A DNA stretch of 64,000 bases. It comes from Klebsormidium nitens. Taxonomy: Eukaryota; Streptophyta; Klebsormidiophyceae; Klebsormidiales; Klebsormidiaceae. The DNA is taken from NCBI GenBank assembly GCA_000708835.1, contig DF237183.1:62001-126000 (forward strand), in the 5' to 3' direction. Made by a program: the position numbers and the translations under genes. The notes beneath the pieces are model-generated. The model worked only from the letters and a program-made list of their open reading frames with translations. It did not search any database and was not told the DNA's origin. Each line of letters opens with the position of its first letter. The stretch's first letter is position 1. This document shows, in pieces, positions 32,158-45,714 of the stretch.

Positions 32158-35100
32158 TTACTGACCTACGGACCCATCTAATATAGCATTGCTCAACTGC
32201 GCTAACTTGTTCAAGCGGAGCATCAGATCGTGCCCGCTTTCGTCGAGCACCTCGGACACCCTCCTCCGCTGAGCAGGGCCTCCGGGTGTCTCCAGACTCT
32301 CTTCCTCCTTATGTGGCGGCGTGGTAATCCCCGGGTCATTCAAACCAACGCCGCCCGTCTCTTTCATGTTAAGCGGCCGCTTGCCCCCCAGGAACAACGA
32401 CTCCAACTCCCTATCCTTTTCAGAGCCCTCTTCAGAGCTCTCAGCAAAGCTCTCTTTAAGGCCTCCGTCAAGCCCCGGGCTACCCACCTGCTTGCTCATC
32501 GCTACACCTGCTGCAACTGTCAAAAGCGACTTCTTCGCCGGCCAGCCATATTCGCCGGGGGATCCCCCCCGGGTTCCGCCCACAGCGCCGTTCCGCTCGC
32601 TTTCAACGAGCGGCTTCCGCTCGCTGCGCGGGGCCGGCGTGCGCACCACCTCCGCGTGCAGCCCCCCCTCCCCGATGCCGCGCTTCCGCGCGTGCGCGTC
32701 CCGCTCTAGTTTGCGCAGCTGTGCCAGTAGCACGCTGCGCTCGCGCCGCACGCTGCGCAGGTCCGCGTCCTGCCGCTCCAACCGACACTCCAGCTCGCTG
32801 CGGGGAAGGCACCGGCCATTTCAGTACATGCCACGGCTTCGCAGTAGGTCTCTAAAGTGACCAGGGATCTGCTTCACATAGCCTCAGAATATATATCTGT
32901 TCAAGCTGATTATGAGGTAAAGTTCTGAGCAGCGAGTCGTGGTAGGCCCTCAGCTTTGGCACGCAAGACCTCAAGGCCAAAAAGTTGAATTCCGGCACGG
33001 CTTCTGTGCACTTCGTGTCGCACTCACACCCAGAATTTCTGCAATCGCGGACGTTTCACGGGCGAAAAGGCTGGGTGGTCTACTCAAGCCTTCAGATCGG
33101 CTTCAGCTTTATGCTTCGCTCATGGATCTCTGAGCCAAGAGGCGATCGGTTGCAGGCTTGCGGGCTGACAGCCTCCTCAACCTCACGTCTTAAAACGCGG
33201 CAAGGTCGCCCATGCATTTACAAGTCAGGAAATTGTTCGACAAAGAGACTGAGCCTAAGGAACATAGCGCCCCACCTGATGCGCGCATCCCGCTCGTGCG
33301 TCTTCTGCTCCTTGACCTGCGCCGCCTGCCGCTCCAGCTGCAATGCCATGGTGTGCGCTCAATCAGAAACACAAACCTGCAATTGTTTGGCGAGAAGACG
33401 AAGCCGAGGCAGCTTCCATGGCTTCGTGCAATGTCCTTTGAACCTTTTTTCTGCTTCTTTACCTCCTTAACCAGTGCCAAACCTTGGCAACGCGCCGTGA
33501 CAAGGCCCGGGCTTCGCTCGGCTTATGGCGAGGGTAGCTCTAGGTTCATTCAAAAAGAAACGAAGTGGAGGCTATTTTCTTAAAATAGTCCAAGCGATAT
33601 GTACGCCGGCCACGCAGCAAATACTTGTAGCCGGCCACACAAAGTGGCAGAGATCTGGACATTCTGCTGCAACGTGAGCGTGAAGCTGTATATTACTCAG
33701 ACCAGCACAGCCGCCAACGGCAAAGTCCATGAAAGCACTGTCTTTGTTCCTCGGAACACTCTAAAGGATCCTCGTCCATGTCTGAGTCGCCTTAGGAGGA
33801 ACCCCGAATGTCTTTGTTGAATGCCCCAGATGGCAGTGGCGTTTAAAGCCCCGAAAGGCGACAACTTGCCCGTAACTTCACTGGGGGGATACTCTTTCAC
33901 CTGACACTTTAGACCGTCACTCTGCAAATTCGACGGCTGTGCATAGTTTAACATAGATCAACTGCACGCCTTTATCCACAACTCCGGGTGACACTCACGT
34001 AGTAACACAAGTCCGCTAGGATACCTCTCAGGCACTCCCCGCCTCACCTGCCTCAGGTTCACCGCCGCTTTCGCATTCTCCCTCTCGAGCGCCGCCACGC
34101 GAGCCCGCAGTGCCGCAGACTCGGTTTCGTGCGCCTCTGCCGCGGCCGCCAGATCGGCACGTGCCTGCTCCTCAGCGCGCCGCAGTTCACGCGCTAACGC
34201 CTTCTTGCTGGACGACTCGAGGTCACGCACCCGGGCCAGCGCAGGGGCAGACGACGAATAACGTCATCAGCATGTAGAGAGATTGCATTCCGTGCGCACG
34301 CACTGCCTCCAAGGAAGGATGGCAGAGTATAGGAGCTCAAACACAGCCGGACACAAACGCTTGAAAATTGAGGATCTTTGGGGCTCAAGCTGCGGGAGAT
34401 GAGGGGTTGGACAAAAACGTTCGACAAACTTATCACCAGGGGAGAGTTCTTCTGGCAGCTTAAGCGAGGCTGCAGGGGCCTCCTCGTTGCGGAGCGAAAG
34501 AACAGTGCTGCCCAACGAGCCCCGGCGGTCTCACCTGCAGTTGCTCCACGGTCTCACCCTCCCGTGCCAGGCTGGCCCTCGCGGACGCCAGCAACTCCTG
34601 CCACAACCCGACGTCACCCGTGGGTCAAGAACGGGCCATTGACGTCAGCCCCTTAGTGAACTTTAAAGAAGGTGTTTGCCAGCATGGCTCGGGCGCCTTG
34701 AGATCCTCATACAAACATCAACAGTTGATGATAAGGCGATTCAAACCGTGCATCTAAGCCATTCGTTGCAGTATCCAAACCGCTGATTCCACCTTTGGGC
34801 GCAGGCCAGATGTCCCCGCATACAATATCTCGGCGAGCGGACCGTCCTCAAAAACTGATGAAAATCTGCTTCGGAACAGCACCTCGCCTCTTCACCTCAC
34901 CTCCAAGTTGGCTGCTCGTTCTGCTGCCGTGTCGGCCCTTTCTCTGCACCCCGTCAACTGCGCCTCCAGTTCTTCGCGTCTGGCTGTCAATGACGTCAGC
35001 TCGGCACCGCCTGCGTCAAAGGAAAGAGGGTTTTGTCAAAGCGGATTGCACGACCCAGCGCCGGATGGGACACAAAAAAGTGCTCGTTCCTGCTTAAGTT

Positions 35101-38100
35101 TTCACTGAAAGACTTGGGGATCGGTCTCAGTCTAAACAACTAGATTTGTGGCTTCTCTTTTGAGCAAGACCAGTTCTGTGATCGAGACGCCAACGCATGT
35201 CCACCAAAGTCCGACGGCAACTTCATGAAACCAGCGCCCGTCTTGAGATACCTGTTTCTCCACTCTGTCCCTTTCGTTCTTCTACTTGAACTTGGGGCTG
35301 CTCTTATTAGGCGCCGCCTCACCTTCCAGCTGCCGCACCCGCCCCACCAGCATGGCCCTCTCCCGCTGTAATCGCTCGACCTCCGCTTCGAGTTCCGACT
35401 CCCCTTCAATGCTTCTCCGCGCGTCCCCTCGGCTCTGCTCTACCTGGCCCCGTTCAACCAGCGGCCACTCCGCTCTTTCAACCTTTCTGCCAGTGACTGT
35501 GCAGTCAGTGCGAGACATTTCGTTCTCTCGATTTTTGACTCCAGTCATTCTCCCTGGATCCCGCCCGCTCGCCTCCCCTTCCGTCAACCGCATTGCACTG
35601 TCCCCTATCCTCATCCTACATGGTTGAACCTCAGTCACCGCCTGCCCTTCTTTATTATGTTGCAAATGGCTCTGCCCGCTACTCCCTACGGCTAACACTC
35701 CTTGCAAACTGAACTCCGACCGGTTGACACTCGGCCCTTCTGTACCCGCGTTTCCCGCTTCCCGCCCCCTCCCTTCCCGTTTCCCCCGCCCCAACTCCCG
35801 CCCGAATACCAGCCGCTCCTCCGCAAACCGCAACCGCCGCGCAAATCCGTCCAGCAGTCTCTCACTCTCCGCCAGTTTCTGCAGTCCCGCGTCCTCTTTC
35901 CGCTGCCACTGCTGCACCGCCGTCCAAAGCAAACGTATCGCGCTGTCAGCCTGGGTGAGGGCGGCTTTTGCGGTAGCATGCTCTTTTTGCAAGGTGGAGA
36001 GGGACTGCGCGCCGCGCTCGGCAGCGTCTCGCTGGATCTGCAGCTCCGCCGTCAGGCTGATGGCGCGCTGCTCCAGGACCTGCAACGGAGGGAAAGGCGG
36101 CTGACGTCATCAGCCTTTGAAGACCAGTTGGCTAGCTTTGGAAGAGGAAAGCAGAGCGACACAGTGACGTAGGAAGAGGAGCACAACGACCGTAACAAGC
36201 TAAAAAGGAAAAGAATAAACCGGTTGAATAGAGACTGGGATTGTGTGACGACTTCAGGCTTGTTGAAGATATGAACTTGAACTCTGGCAGTGGCACTGAT
36301 GCTCTAAGTGGCTGGGAGGACTGTCAAAAACTGTCAAAACAATCACTCGTTCTTCGCGCTTCATATGTTCAAGCCGGTTCTGACATCTGAAGGCTTTCAA
36401 AATCACCGAGACGTGAACGACGGCAGTCTGACGACGGCAGTCTGAAGCAACTTCTTAAAGAGAGAATTGGGAACAGTTTATGAGTTGGCTTCGACTTTAC
36501 CCTAAACTCGTCCAGCTTCAAGACCTTCTCCCACCACACCGTCTGCAAGAACCAATCACAATCTTTCGCTTCCGATTCAGAGTTCGACATTGTGGGCTTC
36601 CCTCACCTTGCACCTGGTGTTCTTCTCTTCCCGCAGCCCCCTCTCTGTGTCCAACTCCCGGCCAACCTTCGCTGCCTCCCGAACCACCTCCCACTCCCGC
36701 TCCTTGCTTTCCAGCACCAACGCATACACCTCTTCCCGCCACCGCCCCAGGAGCGCCTTCACATACTGAATGCCCCCCACCGTTTTCTCATCTTCACCCC
36801 CCACATCATCGTCCCCACGGCAACCGCCAATGTCTGCTTGACTGGGGTCCTTCTCAGATGGACCACCCGCCGCATCTTGCCGTTCCGAAGACTCGCTTTG
36901 TTTACCCATGTTTCTATTTTCCAAGTCGGGCTCCCGTCCTGGTTTATCCTCTTTCAGCGCACCCCCCCCTCGTTGCGCCTTCCTGAGGACCCCCTCCTCC
37001 TGGATGCTCACGATCTCTTTCAGGGCGGCCACCTGTACCCGCAACAAATCCACCTCGCTCGCCGCTGGCCCCCCAGGCACCCCTCGTTGATCCCCCCGTA
37101 ACTCCACCCCTCCGCCAGAGGGGAGCGCCGTTTCCGCTTTAGCCTCTGCCAGCTGTAAGGTAAGCTGGGCAATCTGTTCGACCTGCCTCTTAATAGTTGC
37201 TTTCAGCTCCGTGACCTCACGCTGAGCCCTTTCCAAAGGTTCCGAATCTGCCGTGTTGTGGGCCCCGCTTTCTGGCCCCTTCAAATTCTCTCTTCCACAG
37301 CCGTAGTAGTGCCGCAGGTTTTCGCTGGCAGCCTGAGGAAGGGACAAAAGACCCGCTAAGACTTACAAGTAGAGTGGAATAGGAAGTTGGACTGTGACGT
37401 TATCGGTGAGATTCGACGCATCTTACTCATGCCGAGTCCCGTTACTTCTAAAATAGCGGTTTTAGGAGGTTTTCCGATTTGAAAAGGATTGCAGCAGAAG
37501 AGTTGATTGAAACCTTGCCACTTGAAACAGAGCAGTGCTATGAATGATCGATTTCTCCTCAAGCAAAAATGTGCAGTAGCAATGACAGTCTTAACACCAT
37601 ATATCTATGGAATGGTTGTTTGGCGGGGCACACAATATGCACACCATAGACACAAGACGAATTGAAGCAATTGTCACAGACTGTAAGTAAAAAGCGGGGG
37701 GGGCCAAAGAGATGGAAAGCAGATAAGGGAAGAAGTGTTCCTTCGAGGGGGCAAGGGGCAAGGAAGAGGAGAATGGGAAGATGACAAGGAAAAGAGAAGA
37801 GAAAGGCGACTTGGAAAAGCATCACTGAGGCACGGTTCAATCATGACGACCCTGAGGCATCTTTTTGACGCTCACTTTTTCCTTGGCAAGCTCCTCTCTG
37901 CATTGCGCCAGCATTGCTCGCACTGCCCCTTCAGAGTCCCCGCTCGCCCCACAAGCTCCTACAATGATTTGAACTTCCCTTAACTTCGCCACCTCCGCCT
38001 GGAGCTGCACGTTGCTGCATTGAGCCGCCTCTAGTTCTTTCCGGATGGTGTTCGTCCACTGCCATGCGAGACTGGCAGCCTGCGTCCACTGCCCCAGGTC

Positions 38101-38717
38101 CATGCTGACATCACTCATTGGAGACTGAAACCGAGCACTAACCCCCCCTGCACCTGGTGGTTGAAGTTGACCCCCAATTCCTAGTTGGGAATTTACGGGC
38201 ATGAGCTTAGCCAGAGGAAAGCCTTTTCTGCTGGGCTCTAGTGTCGAGCCCTGCGGTGCAGAAGGCTCTGGTGAAACTTGATCGTCTGATTGACTATCCC
38301 CTGACGAGGTGAGTCTCTTGTCTGCAGCTGCCATTTGGTTCATGGACTTCTCAGCTGCCAAAGATATGGCAGCTCTGCTGATGGCCTCTTCATAGACTGC
38401 AGCAGTCTCATCAAATGAAGTCCTCATCAATGGGGGCGCCCCATCTTCTTGATTTGTTCCTAAACGTGATTGAAGCGCGTGAGATTTACATTGAGAGGAC
38501 TGCTTTCACCAGGATGCCAGTCAGTCAGGCTCAAAAGGTTGCCAGAGAGCACGGACGTCTCGGCAGACTCGCTGGCTGCATTGGGGCCTTCTTGTCCTGC
38601 AACCCCCAAATTTTCACTATCTTCAACAAGATACGCTGTGTGAGAGGGTTCCTCCTTCTCAGTGGGGGAATTGGAGCTCGTGCTGGCCCAGCCCCCTGCT
38701 CCAGCATTCTCCTCCAT
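32158..38717 (-). CDS. Large coiled-coil protein, unknown function
   Basis: Nine exons, 5' to 3' on the minus strand: 38717-38510, 38459-37876, 37332-36607, 36079-35323, 35010-34901, 34597-34535, 34215-34048, 33337-33276, 32797-32158. Phases join for about 1105 residues. The protein is acidic and Ser-rich at the N-terminus and then mostly long heptad stretches (EVERLQRERAMLVGRVRQLE, LRSVRRERSVLLAQLRKLER), with breaks of low-complexity Gly/Glu sequence and a Ser/Thr/Pro-rich C-terminus before a last short helix. No catalytic or motor motif is seen. Such proteins act as cytoskeletal or scaffolding factors, but the role is unknown. Uncertain points: the start (an in-frame ATG at 38882 is an alternative, as is a downstream one at 38427); the 50-bp first intron; and the acceptor at 34215, since the frame stays open up to about 34250. 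It is divergent from the coiled-coil gene at 39355. Confidence 0.75.
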
Positions 38718-39354
38718 TGCAAGGCGCCCTAGCTGGCCTCGAGCAAGCAAGCTCCTCCAGCCTCCAGGCCACTCCAGGCTCCAGCGAATGCACTGTTCTG
38801 GCAAGGCCAACACCCCAGGCTGGTCCCCAGCTACAGTCTGATTGGATGGAATCCGTCGGTGAAAATGCGCCTGATAGATCATCGACGGCACCAATAAAGT
38901 CCTTCCTTCTCTCTAAAAGCTAATAGCGGTCCGATGAGATTGGCAGCGGTTCAACGGCAGACTCAGCACTCTGCTTGGCTGCCCTTGGCAAATTGCAGCC
39001 TGCAAACATTTGAATTGCATCTCAGAACACATTCTACAGGGCCTTCCCCCGTGTGGGTTGTTTGTTGTGGAAATGGGGCCGTGGTGCGAGGCCCTGTTCT
39101 ATGGCGCGGCGCACTGCATTGGCGGGAGGCAATCGGTTCACAAGCTCGCTGGCTCAGACTCGCACTGCCAGTGCACTTCTCCTTCAAGCTGCTTTTGATC
39201 AGAGCGTTTTGTGCTGCGTTCCAGGAGCCTTTTCTGCTGCTGATGGCCGAAGCTACCGACGAGGCAGTGTGATTGAGTTGGAATACTTGACACTGATCAG
39301 AGCAACCTGCTGACGTGCATTGGTAGACTTGGAGCTGGAAGGCGGGCAGCCGGC
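38718..39354. promoter_or_regulatory. Putative bidirectional promoter between coiled-coil genes
   Basis: About 640 bp separate the start codons of two head-to-head genes. No TATA motif or operator is clear. The minus-strand frame remains open to about 38894, so part of this may be transcribed or coding for the left gene if the ATG at 38882 is used. Confidence 0.4.
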
Positions 39355-42300
39355 ATGGACGTCCTGAACATGCTGCGCTCCAAGGCCTCCTGGGGCTTTC
39401 GGAGCGGACGGTGTGAAATGCAAGAGCTGCAGGAGTTGCATGGAGTTCCTGGGCTCAAGCAGACGGTGGTTCCTGAAGATAGCAGTCTTAGTGATGCCAG
39501 CACGCTGGTGTCATATGGGGCCAGCGTAGAAAGAGAGCGCTCTCCGTTGGCCGACTGTGTTCCCAACCACCCTCGCTTCGGGGCAATGCATTTGCAATCC
39601 AATGACGACGCTAGCATGATGTCCGCAGATGTTGAGAGCTTGAGCAATTGCAGCAGTGGCCAAAAGGGGCCCCGTGCTGCACCGTCAGAGCTGGGGGGTG
39701 ACAAAGAAGCGGAGAATGGAGAAAGGGGCCGAAGGGCAAAGGATGAAAGGGAACAGGAGGAAAATGGATTTGCGGATCCTAGTCAGCAGGAGTGGTCGGA
39801 CGGTTTGTCAGATGATGCATCAGATGATGCCTTTAAGGAAGAAGAACCACTCAAGCTTCCAGTTCTTGATGAAAGCCCCAATGGTCTTTTCTCACTACGC
39901 ATTGCAACCAACCTCCTGCCTAAAGACATGCACGCGCCTACTACTACATCAGTGCACGACGTCACACATGAAACACCGCTGGCGGGCATCAAAGCCGAAC
40001 CTAGTTGTGGGGGCCACAGCGATGAGGAGCACGAGGTCGCCGACACAGCCTTTTCGCCCCCCCTAGCGCAAGCAATAGACCGGAATGATGCCTTTGTCGA
40101 ACCCGCAGCATATCCAAGGATCCTCTCAATGTTGTCAACAGGGACTCCAGCTCAGGAAGAGAGGCAGGAGGAGGCACATGGGGATGGGGTAGTGAGAACA
40201 ATCAGAGCCGCACAGTCTGACAACGAACATCAAGTCGATACTGACATGAGGGTGAGGGTTGGGAGCGCAGCTGACCACAGTGGTATGAGTCCTGAGATCA
40301 GGGGGGTGGAGAGCAGTCCTCAGGCAACACTGCGGCGGGAGCGGCTGAGGAAGCAGAAAGAAGCAGCGGAGAAGGTGCAGCAGGAGATGCAGGAGATGCA
40401 GGCGCTTATGGAGGCCCTGCTGGCTCAGGTGAGGGTGCAACTTCAGGTTTTTGACCGAAACCCACCCAGGAAAAGTTCCTGAAGCCTCGTACGAAAAATC
40501 CCTGTAAGTCTTCTAGACACTGCGCGCCTTGGAGGAGTGATCATGCAGCAAGTTGACTGGAAGTCGATCTATTCTGTGCGCCCATTCTTGTCAATCAAAT
40601 ATCGTAAACTTCATTATAGCTCCAACAAATATAGTTTTTGGCAGTTGCCTTGGAAAAGGATGCACGGCGCCTCCCTTTCAATTTGCCTTTGCGACCATCA
40701 TTGGAGGGTCCCTTACGATCATCGTGGCAGAATTCTAGGTTGAAAACTTCCATCGGTATATGGTATAGACCTCTGCCCTTGTGGGTCCTGAGCTGTCCTT
40801 TCTTCTTACCACCTTCTACCAACAGATTGCTCCATTCTTGCTCAATCGACAACTTATTGTTGGCAAGAAGGTGGAACTACTGTGAAAAGGTGTCTGGTTG
40901 AACTTTGAGGGAAGCAACAGACTGATTCATTCTGATTGGCAGTGGTTCACTTCAGTCTGGTTTGGAATGGTTCATTCTTGTCTGATTGGCTGCTCATGTC
41001 CAGTTTCGAGACCATTTTGCAGAACCCCGCCCTTGTGCATCCTGAGCTTTCCTTCTTCTTTTAACCTCCACTGACTTCATTCTCCTCAAAAACCACAGTA
41101 TCAACACGATTTTCCAATTCTTCTTCTTTTACCTGCAGAACCCCGCCCTCGTGCATTCTGAGCTGGCTGCCCCCCTGGAGCCCAGCGAGCTCGAGCGCCT
41201 GCGGGCGCGGTGCTCCCAGCAGGAGGAAGAGTTGTCCGCCTTCAGAGGAAAGCTGGAAGATATTCAGGTGGGAGTGGTCTCTTGACCAAAGGCAATTTGC
41301 AATATCAGCCTCCTAAACAGTAGCCGATCTGCACCTCTAAACGAACTAAGGGGTTGTTGAAAGTTGGACACGCTATCTTTGTCAGCAGTGGGTGTGTACA
41401 ATGATGCTGTGCGCTGGCAGGCGACGCGGGTTATGCGAGCCTTAGGAGATGGTGCCAAGGTCAAGTACACAAGCCTCTCAACATGAGTTGTTTGTGGGCC
41501 TTGTATCCACTTGATCTACCAAACTTCGAAGCGCCCCCTCTGACATAAGTTGCAAGCCAGAAGCGGAGTCGCAGGGAATTGTCTCATGATATCGCTCCCA
41601 GGGTTTTCTTCTTTGGACTGGCTATTCCAAGAATTCTCGTTCTGGATCGGAAGTAGTGTGTGGGGACGCAAAGCAGACAGTTTCGGCCTGCTCTGATCCC
41701 CCTTGCTATGTTGGTATGAAGGCCCAACAGATTCGCAACCAAGGCACACAATCTATGCAAACTGTCCTCTAACCCAGTGCCTCATTCCATTCATCATACA
41801 CACAGCCCCTTGTGGTGCATCTCTAAGCCTCTCCGGCGGCCTCCCCCGATCTGGCCAGCACTGCATACCACTCGCCAGGAACGAGGTCTTGAGGGCGGCG
41901 TCTTGCAGAGCGGACGGAGCTGCCAAAGCTCAGGCTAAGAATCCTTGTCACGCCTACCATCACAACCCGATCAAAGTGAAGCGCCCAGCTGCCAACCCAA
42001 AGTGGAAAGATGATTCAGATACTCCTGCGTGCAGGCGCTGTGCGGTGCGGCGCAGGATCGGTGCGCGTCGCTGGAGCAGGAGAACCAGCAGATGCAGACG
42101 CAGGTGGCCACCCTCAAGTGGCAGCTCAACCTGCAGGTAATGCGCACGACCAGCTTGGGGCGTCAAGCCGCCTGATTGCATTGTCAGCTTTCGACAGCCT
42201 CCAAAATTGCCAAGTGCTCTTTTTGTGCAAGGAATACCCCGCTCGTTTGAGCATGGTCTGTTCTTTGACGAGTCTGCAAAGATTTCTGGTCAGATGGTTT

Positions 42301-44211
42301 GATGCGTTTGTTGTCACTAAGACCGCTGTTCTTTGGGTTGATTTCAGAGGTTCTAGGACCCCTCGCACCAATCCGTTGGGAGGGAAACTCTTCTCCTGTT
42401 TGCCTAAGATCCTATGAAAAGACCTTGACAGGCAGCAGATGGGCTATGATAAGCTCTGCCACCCCACGAAGCCGAGTTTGCCCCGATACGTCTAACCCTC
42501 ACATTCAACTCGTTGGAACTTGGCCCGCTCTCTGGCAGGCTCGCCATTGTTAAAAGTCGGAGGCAAACATTGGGGCCTCAGCGCTCCACAGCATGCGGCC
42601 AGACTGCCTGTCCCTGGCGGCTTGAATGAGAAAGCTAAGAACGAGCTTCAGTGGGGGTGCAAATAGCCATTGCTTTTTTGAGCCGGCCGGAACAACTGAT
42701 ACGGGTTCCTTGAATAGCCTCATATTGATTTTTCATATTCCTGAAGATCATTTACAGATCGATATAAACCGTTTCTTCGCTGCAGAGTCAGGCCGTTTGC
42801 TGTCTTTCTCCTTAGGTGACCTTTCAAACCTTTTGCCTTCATTTTGCGGGTGTGTCCACAAGATTTCCGTGTCCGCTCGGCTGCAGGAGGAGTTCCGCTT
42901 CCTGACCCCCCCGCCCCACCTGAGCTGCGAGGAGCGCGAGCTGTGGCGCAGGAAGCTGCTCCAGGACAGGCTGCTGCCGCCGCCCGACAAGGTGACGCCG
43001 TAACGCGGGGCGCCGCATCCCCTCTTTCGATGGTAGCTTTGACCCTGGTAGCAGCAAAGCGGGTAGTTGCGTATACAGAGTTGCAATCGAAACGATGAAG
43101 GGCTTTGTCGTTTGAGCCTCCTTGCCGGATCTTCCCTGAGCTATAAGGTCGAGAGCTGTCAGGTCGCCAGAGCTCGTCATCTATTTGTTCGAAGCCAGTA
43201 CTCGTACCAGTAAATCTGGACGTCTTATTGTCCTACTTCGATGAGGTGCCAGCGGCCAGATCGGCAAACTAAAATCATTTCAGTGTCTGCCTCGACTTCT
43301 AAGCTTTCGTATCTTTTCGCACTTTTCCGCTCGAGACTGAAGTATCTATATTGTATTAAGCGTCTCTTCAAGAAAAGCATCGGCAGGCACAGAAAGTAAG
43401 GTGTGTTTCTGCCAACCCACTTGTCACTGCACAAGCATTAGCAGACACTTTCAAGTGCTTGAATTCGTCCGGTAATCTGCGCCCTTACATAAAGGTTTCT
43501 GTCCGACCCGCTTGAACTCTTCTGTCGGCCTGCTCGATGGCAAGGCAATAAAGTTGCTTACCTTTCAAGAAATTATTGCAGCTACAATTCGAGTCGGACG
43601 GGCTTGCTGTCGACCTCCCAGTACACTGGAAACGCATTTCACCCTTCCTCACGGCTCTTGCTTTTCCTTTGTACCAGGCGACAGTGACTGCCCGCAAGCT
43701 GGCACTAGATGAGCCCCAGGGGGTGCACTCCGACCCCGCATCCCGACCCCCCCGTTCCGTGACCCCAGACGCTAGCGCTGCATACCTGGCGGCTGTCGCG
43801 GACGCTCGCAGGAATCCGACGCCCGAGAAACTCGCGTTTGCTGCAAAGGCGAGGGGCGACCTGGGGTGGCTGCTGGGGGGGCGCACAGCCAAGGCGCAAG
43901 GCGGGCCGTTTGTTGGGGGGGGAAGCGAGGGTGACTTGGAGGGTTTCTCGAAAGTGCACACGAGATCGTCGTCTCCAGACTGCGAGGCCCAGTCGCCCCG
44001 CAGCTTGATTCGGAACCTGTCCGCAAGCGCTGAGTATGCAATGAGAGAGCCCAACGTGAGAGCGCCCGTTTCGGTTGATGAGCCTGGTGTTGAGGAGAGC
44101 GTCAGAGGCTTACGGGCGAGTCTTCACACCCCACTCGCCCGTGACGCAGCAACCCTCGGGACGCCAGTGGCGCAATCGCCGCTTTTATCCTTGGAGTCTC
44201 CACTTGAGTAA
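39355..44211 (+). CDS. Acidic Ser-rich protein with short coiled coils, unknown
   Basis: Five exons (39355-40428, 41139-41267, 42035-42136, 42887-42991, 43678-44211), all in phase 0, give 647 residues. Residues 1-320 are acidic, Ser/Glu/Asp-rich and probably disordered. About 325-358 is a basic-to-acidic helix (RRERLRKQKEAAEKVQQEMQ). Exons 2 and 3 encode two more coiled-coil segments (ELERLRARCSQQEEELSAFR; SLEQENQQMQTQVATLKWQL). Exon 4 encodes a conserved-looking FLTPPPHLSCEERELWRRKL block, and the last exon a low-complexity tail. No family is recognised; the coiled-coil pieces suggest a scaffold or microtubule-related partner, but that is inference. Intron 1 holds decayed copies of the exon 2 start, and a decayed copy of the last exon lies at 52.8-53.4 kb. 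Confidence 0.75.
40760..41165 (+). repeat. Decayed copies of exon 2 start (coiled-coil gene, 39.4 kb)
   Basis: Exon 2 begins with an acceptor and codons NPALVHSEL at 41139. A copy at 41021 keeps TTTTGCAG and encodes NPALVHPELS before hitting a stop within about 15 codons. A second at 40768 follows TATAG and encodes TSALVGPELS. The shared CCTGAGCT core starts about 116 bp and then 254 bp apart. Confidence 0.7.
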
Positions 44212-45714
44212 TCTAAAACGCAGTATGATTGCTCGTCACTGTTCACTGGCGCACAGCTGTACTCTAAGACAGATCACAGCCTAGAAACAATTTCAAACTG
44301 TACGACAGGGTGTTGCATAAAAAGGACGGCAGGCAGGAACAGGAGGACATTGAATGAACGGGGGTCTGGTCGAACTACCAACACCTTGCGCCCTGCTTCA
44401 TGGGAGTGGATCGATTGTCATTTTGACCGGCCCATGAATTGTCTTCGTGATTCACAAAATCTGGGTGACGTTTACGGAGCTTCTTCTCGTCCTCCTGCCT
44501 GCTTATCAAGCAATTCTGGCCGCTCTCAGGCTGAATGGACTCGGCGATTTCCTTACCTGGTTGATGAGTAGGTTATGCAACATCAAACCTCAGAATGACC
44601 AAGCAGATGCCTCAGTTGCCAAGCGTGCAGAGTGCACACAAGACGGCCTGGAACGGTCAGGCCACCTTGCCATCATTCAGTGAATGCGGAGACTCGATTC
44701 TTAGATGTACTCAAGCACTGGCTTTCCGATACTAAATGTGGATACAAAGTGTGCATCTGAATTGTGTGACTTTTTAATCCCGCTTGGTAAATTGAGGCTG
44801 GGTTCTCGCTGGGTTGTTATGCAATTGCGTCCTCAATGCAGGCGCCATTAGGGAGTGAGGCATGATTCAATAAATCACTATGTCAGAACCACATCATCAA
44901 GACATGGTGTGCATAATAACTCGAAGATCACACCGATTCACTGCAGATCCAGACATAACATCAAGGATCTCCGAGTCGGCATGTTTCAGCATTGTTGTCG
45001 AGATTTTGCACATAGCTCCTGCCCAAATTATCCGACCATGGTGATTGCGGATGTGTTTGGCGTCCCGACTCCTGACGCATCAGAATCATTCCTATGCGGT
45101 ATCCCAATGCAGGCTCGTCTACCTTGCAAGGGAAGAATCGACTTAACAGTAGTATTAGTAGTAGAGATCCAGAAAGAGCGCTCATGAAAGCAAGTCATGA
45201 GTAATCAATCCAACTTAGGCAGCTACACGATCGACGGCTCTGGCGCATGGCCTGTAAACACCTTCAACTTTGAACCGTAGATCCAAGATATTTCGCGGCA
45301 ATAAAGCTTGATATATCTGCAAATCAAAACTTCCCCTTACGACTTTAGCAATTATCCGCCACTGAAATTCAAGAAGAGTTCAAACTTTACAAAAGCCTTG
45401 TGACGCGACGCTTCCGGAGTTCTTGCTGTGCGTCTTGAATGTTCCTCACAGCAGGTCCAGAATGCTCTTCTGACATCCCTGAACTTCAACAGGTCAAGGT
45501 CAAGGATTTGGAAGGGAGCGGTTCCTCTTTCCTTCCGAAGTTCTTGAACCCCTGTCCTGACTCCTGACTCTCGAGGCTGATCCTAGAAGCGACTTGGGAA
45601 TTTTCACCCTGGGCACTTCTAATATTTAGCCTCAGCATTTCTAGCTACTTGACGCACTGAGTGACCGTTTGACGGAAAGCTTCCATTTAGAGCTGGTAAA
45701 GGCAACAGCGAACA
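44212..45714. other. Intergenic stretch
   Basis: This lies between the coiled-coil gene and the PIFI-like gene, both on the plus strand. No exon with splice context or clear codon structure was found. It should contain one 3' UTR and the next promoter. Confidence 0.4.

Noticed and set aside
35286-37101. Plus-strand Pro/Ser/Leu-rich frames opposite the coiled-coil exons
   Set aside because: They are complements of Glu/Arg/Gly-rich coding sequence; the minus exons join in phase with good splice sites.
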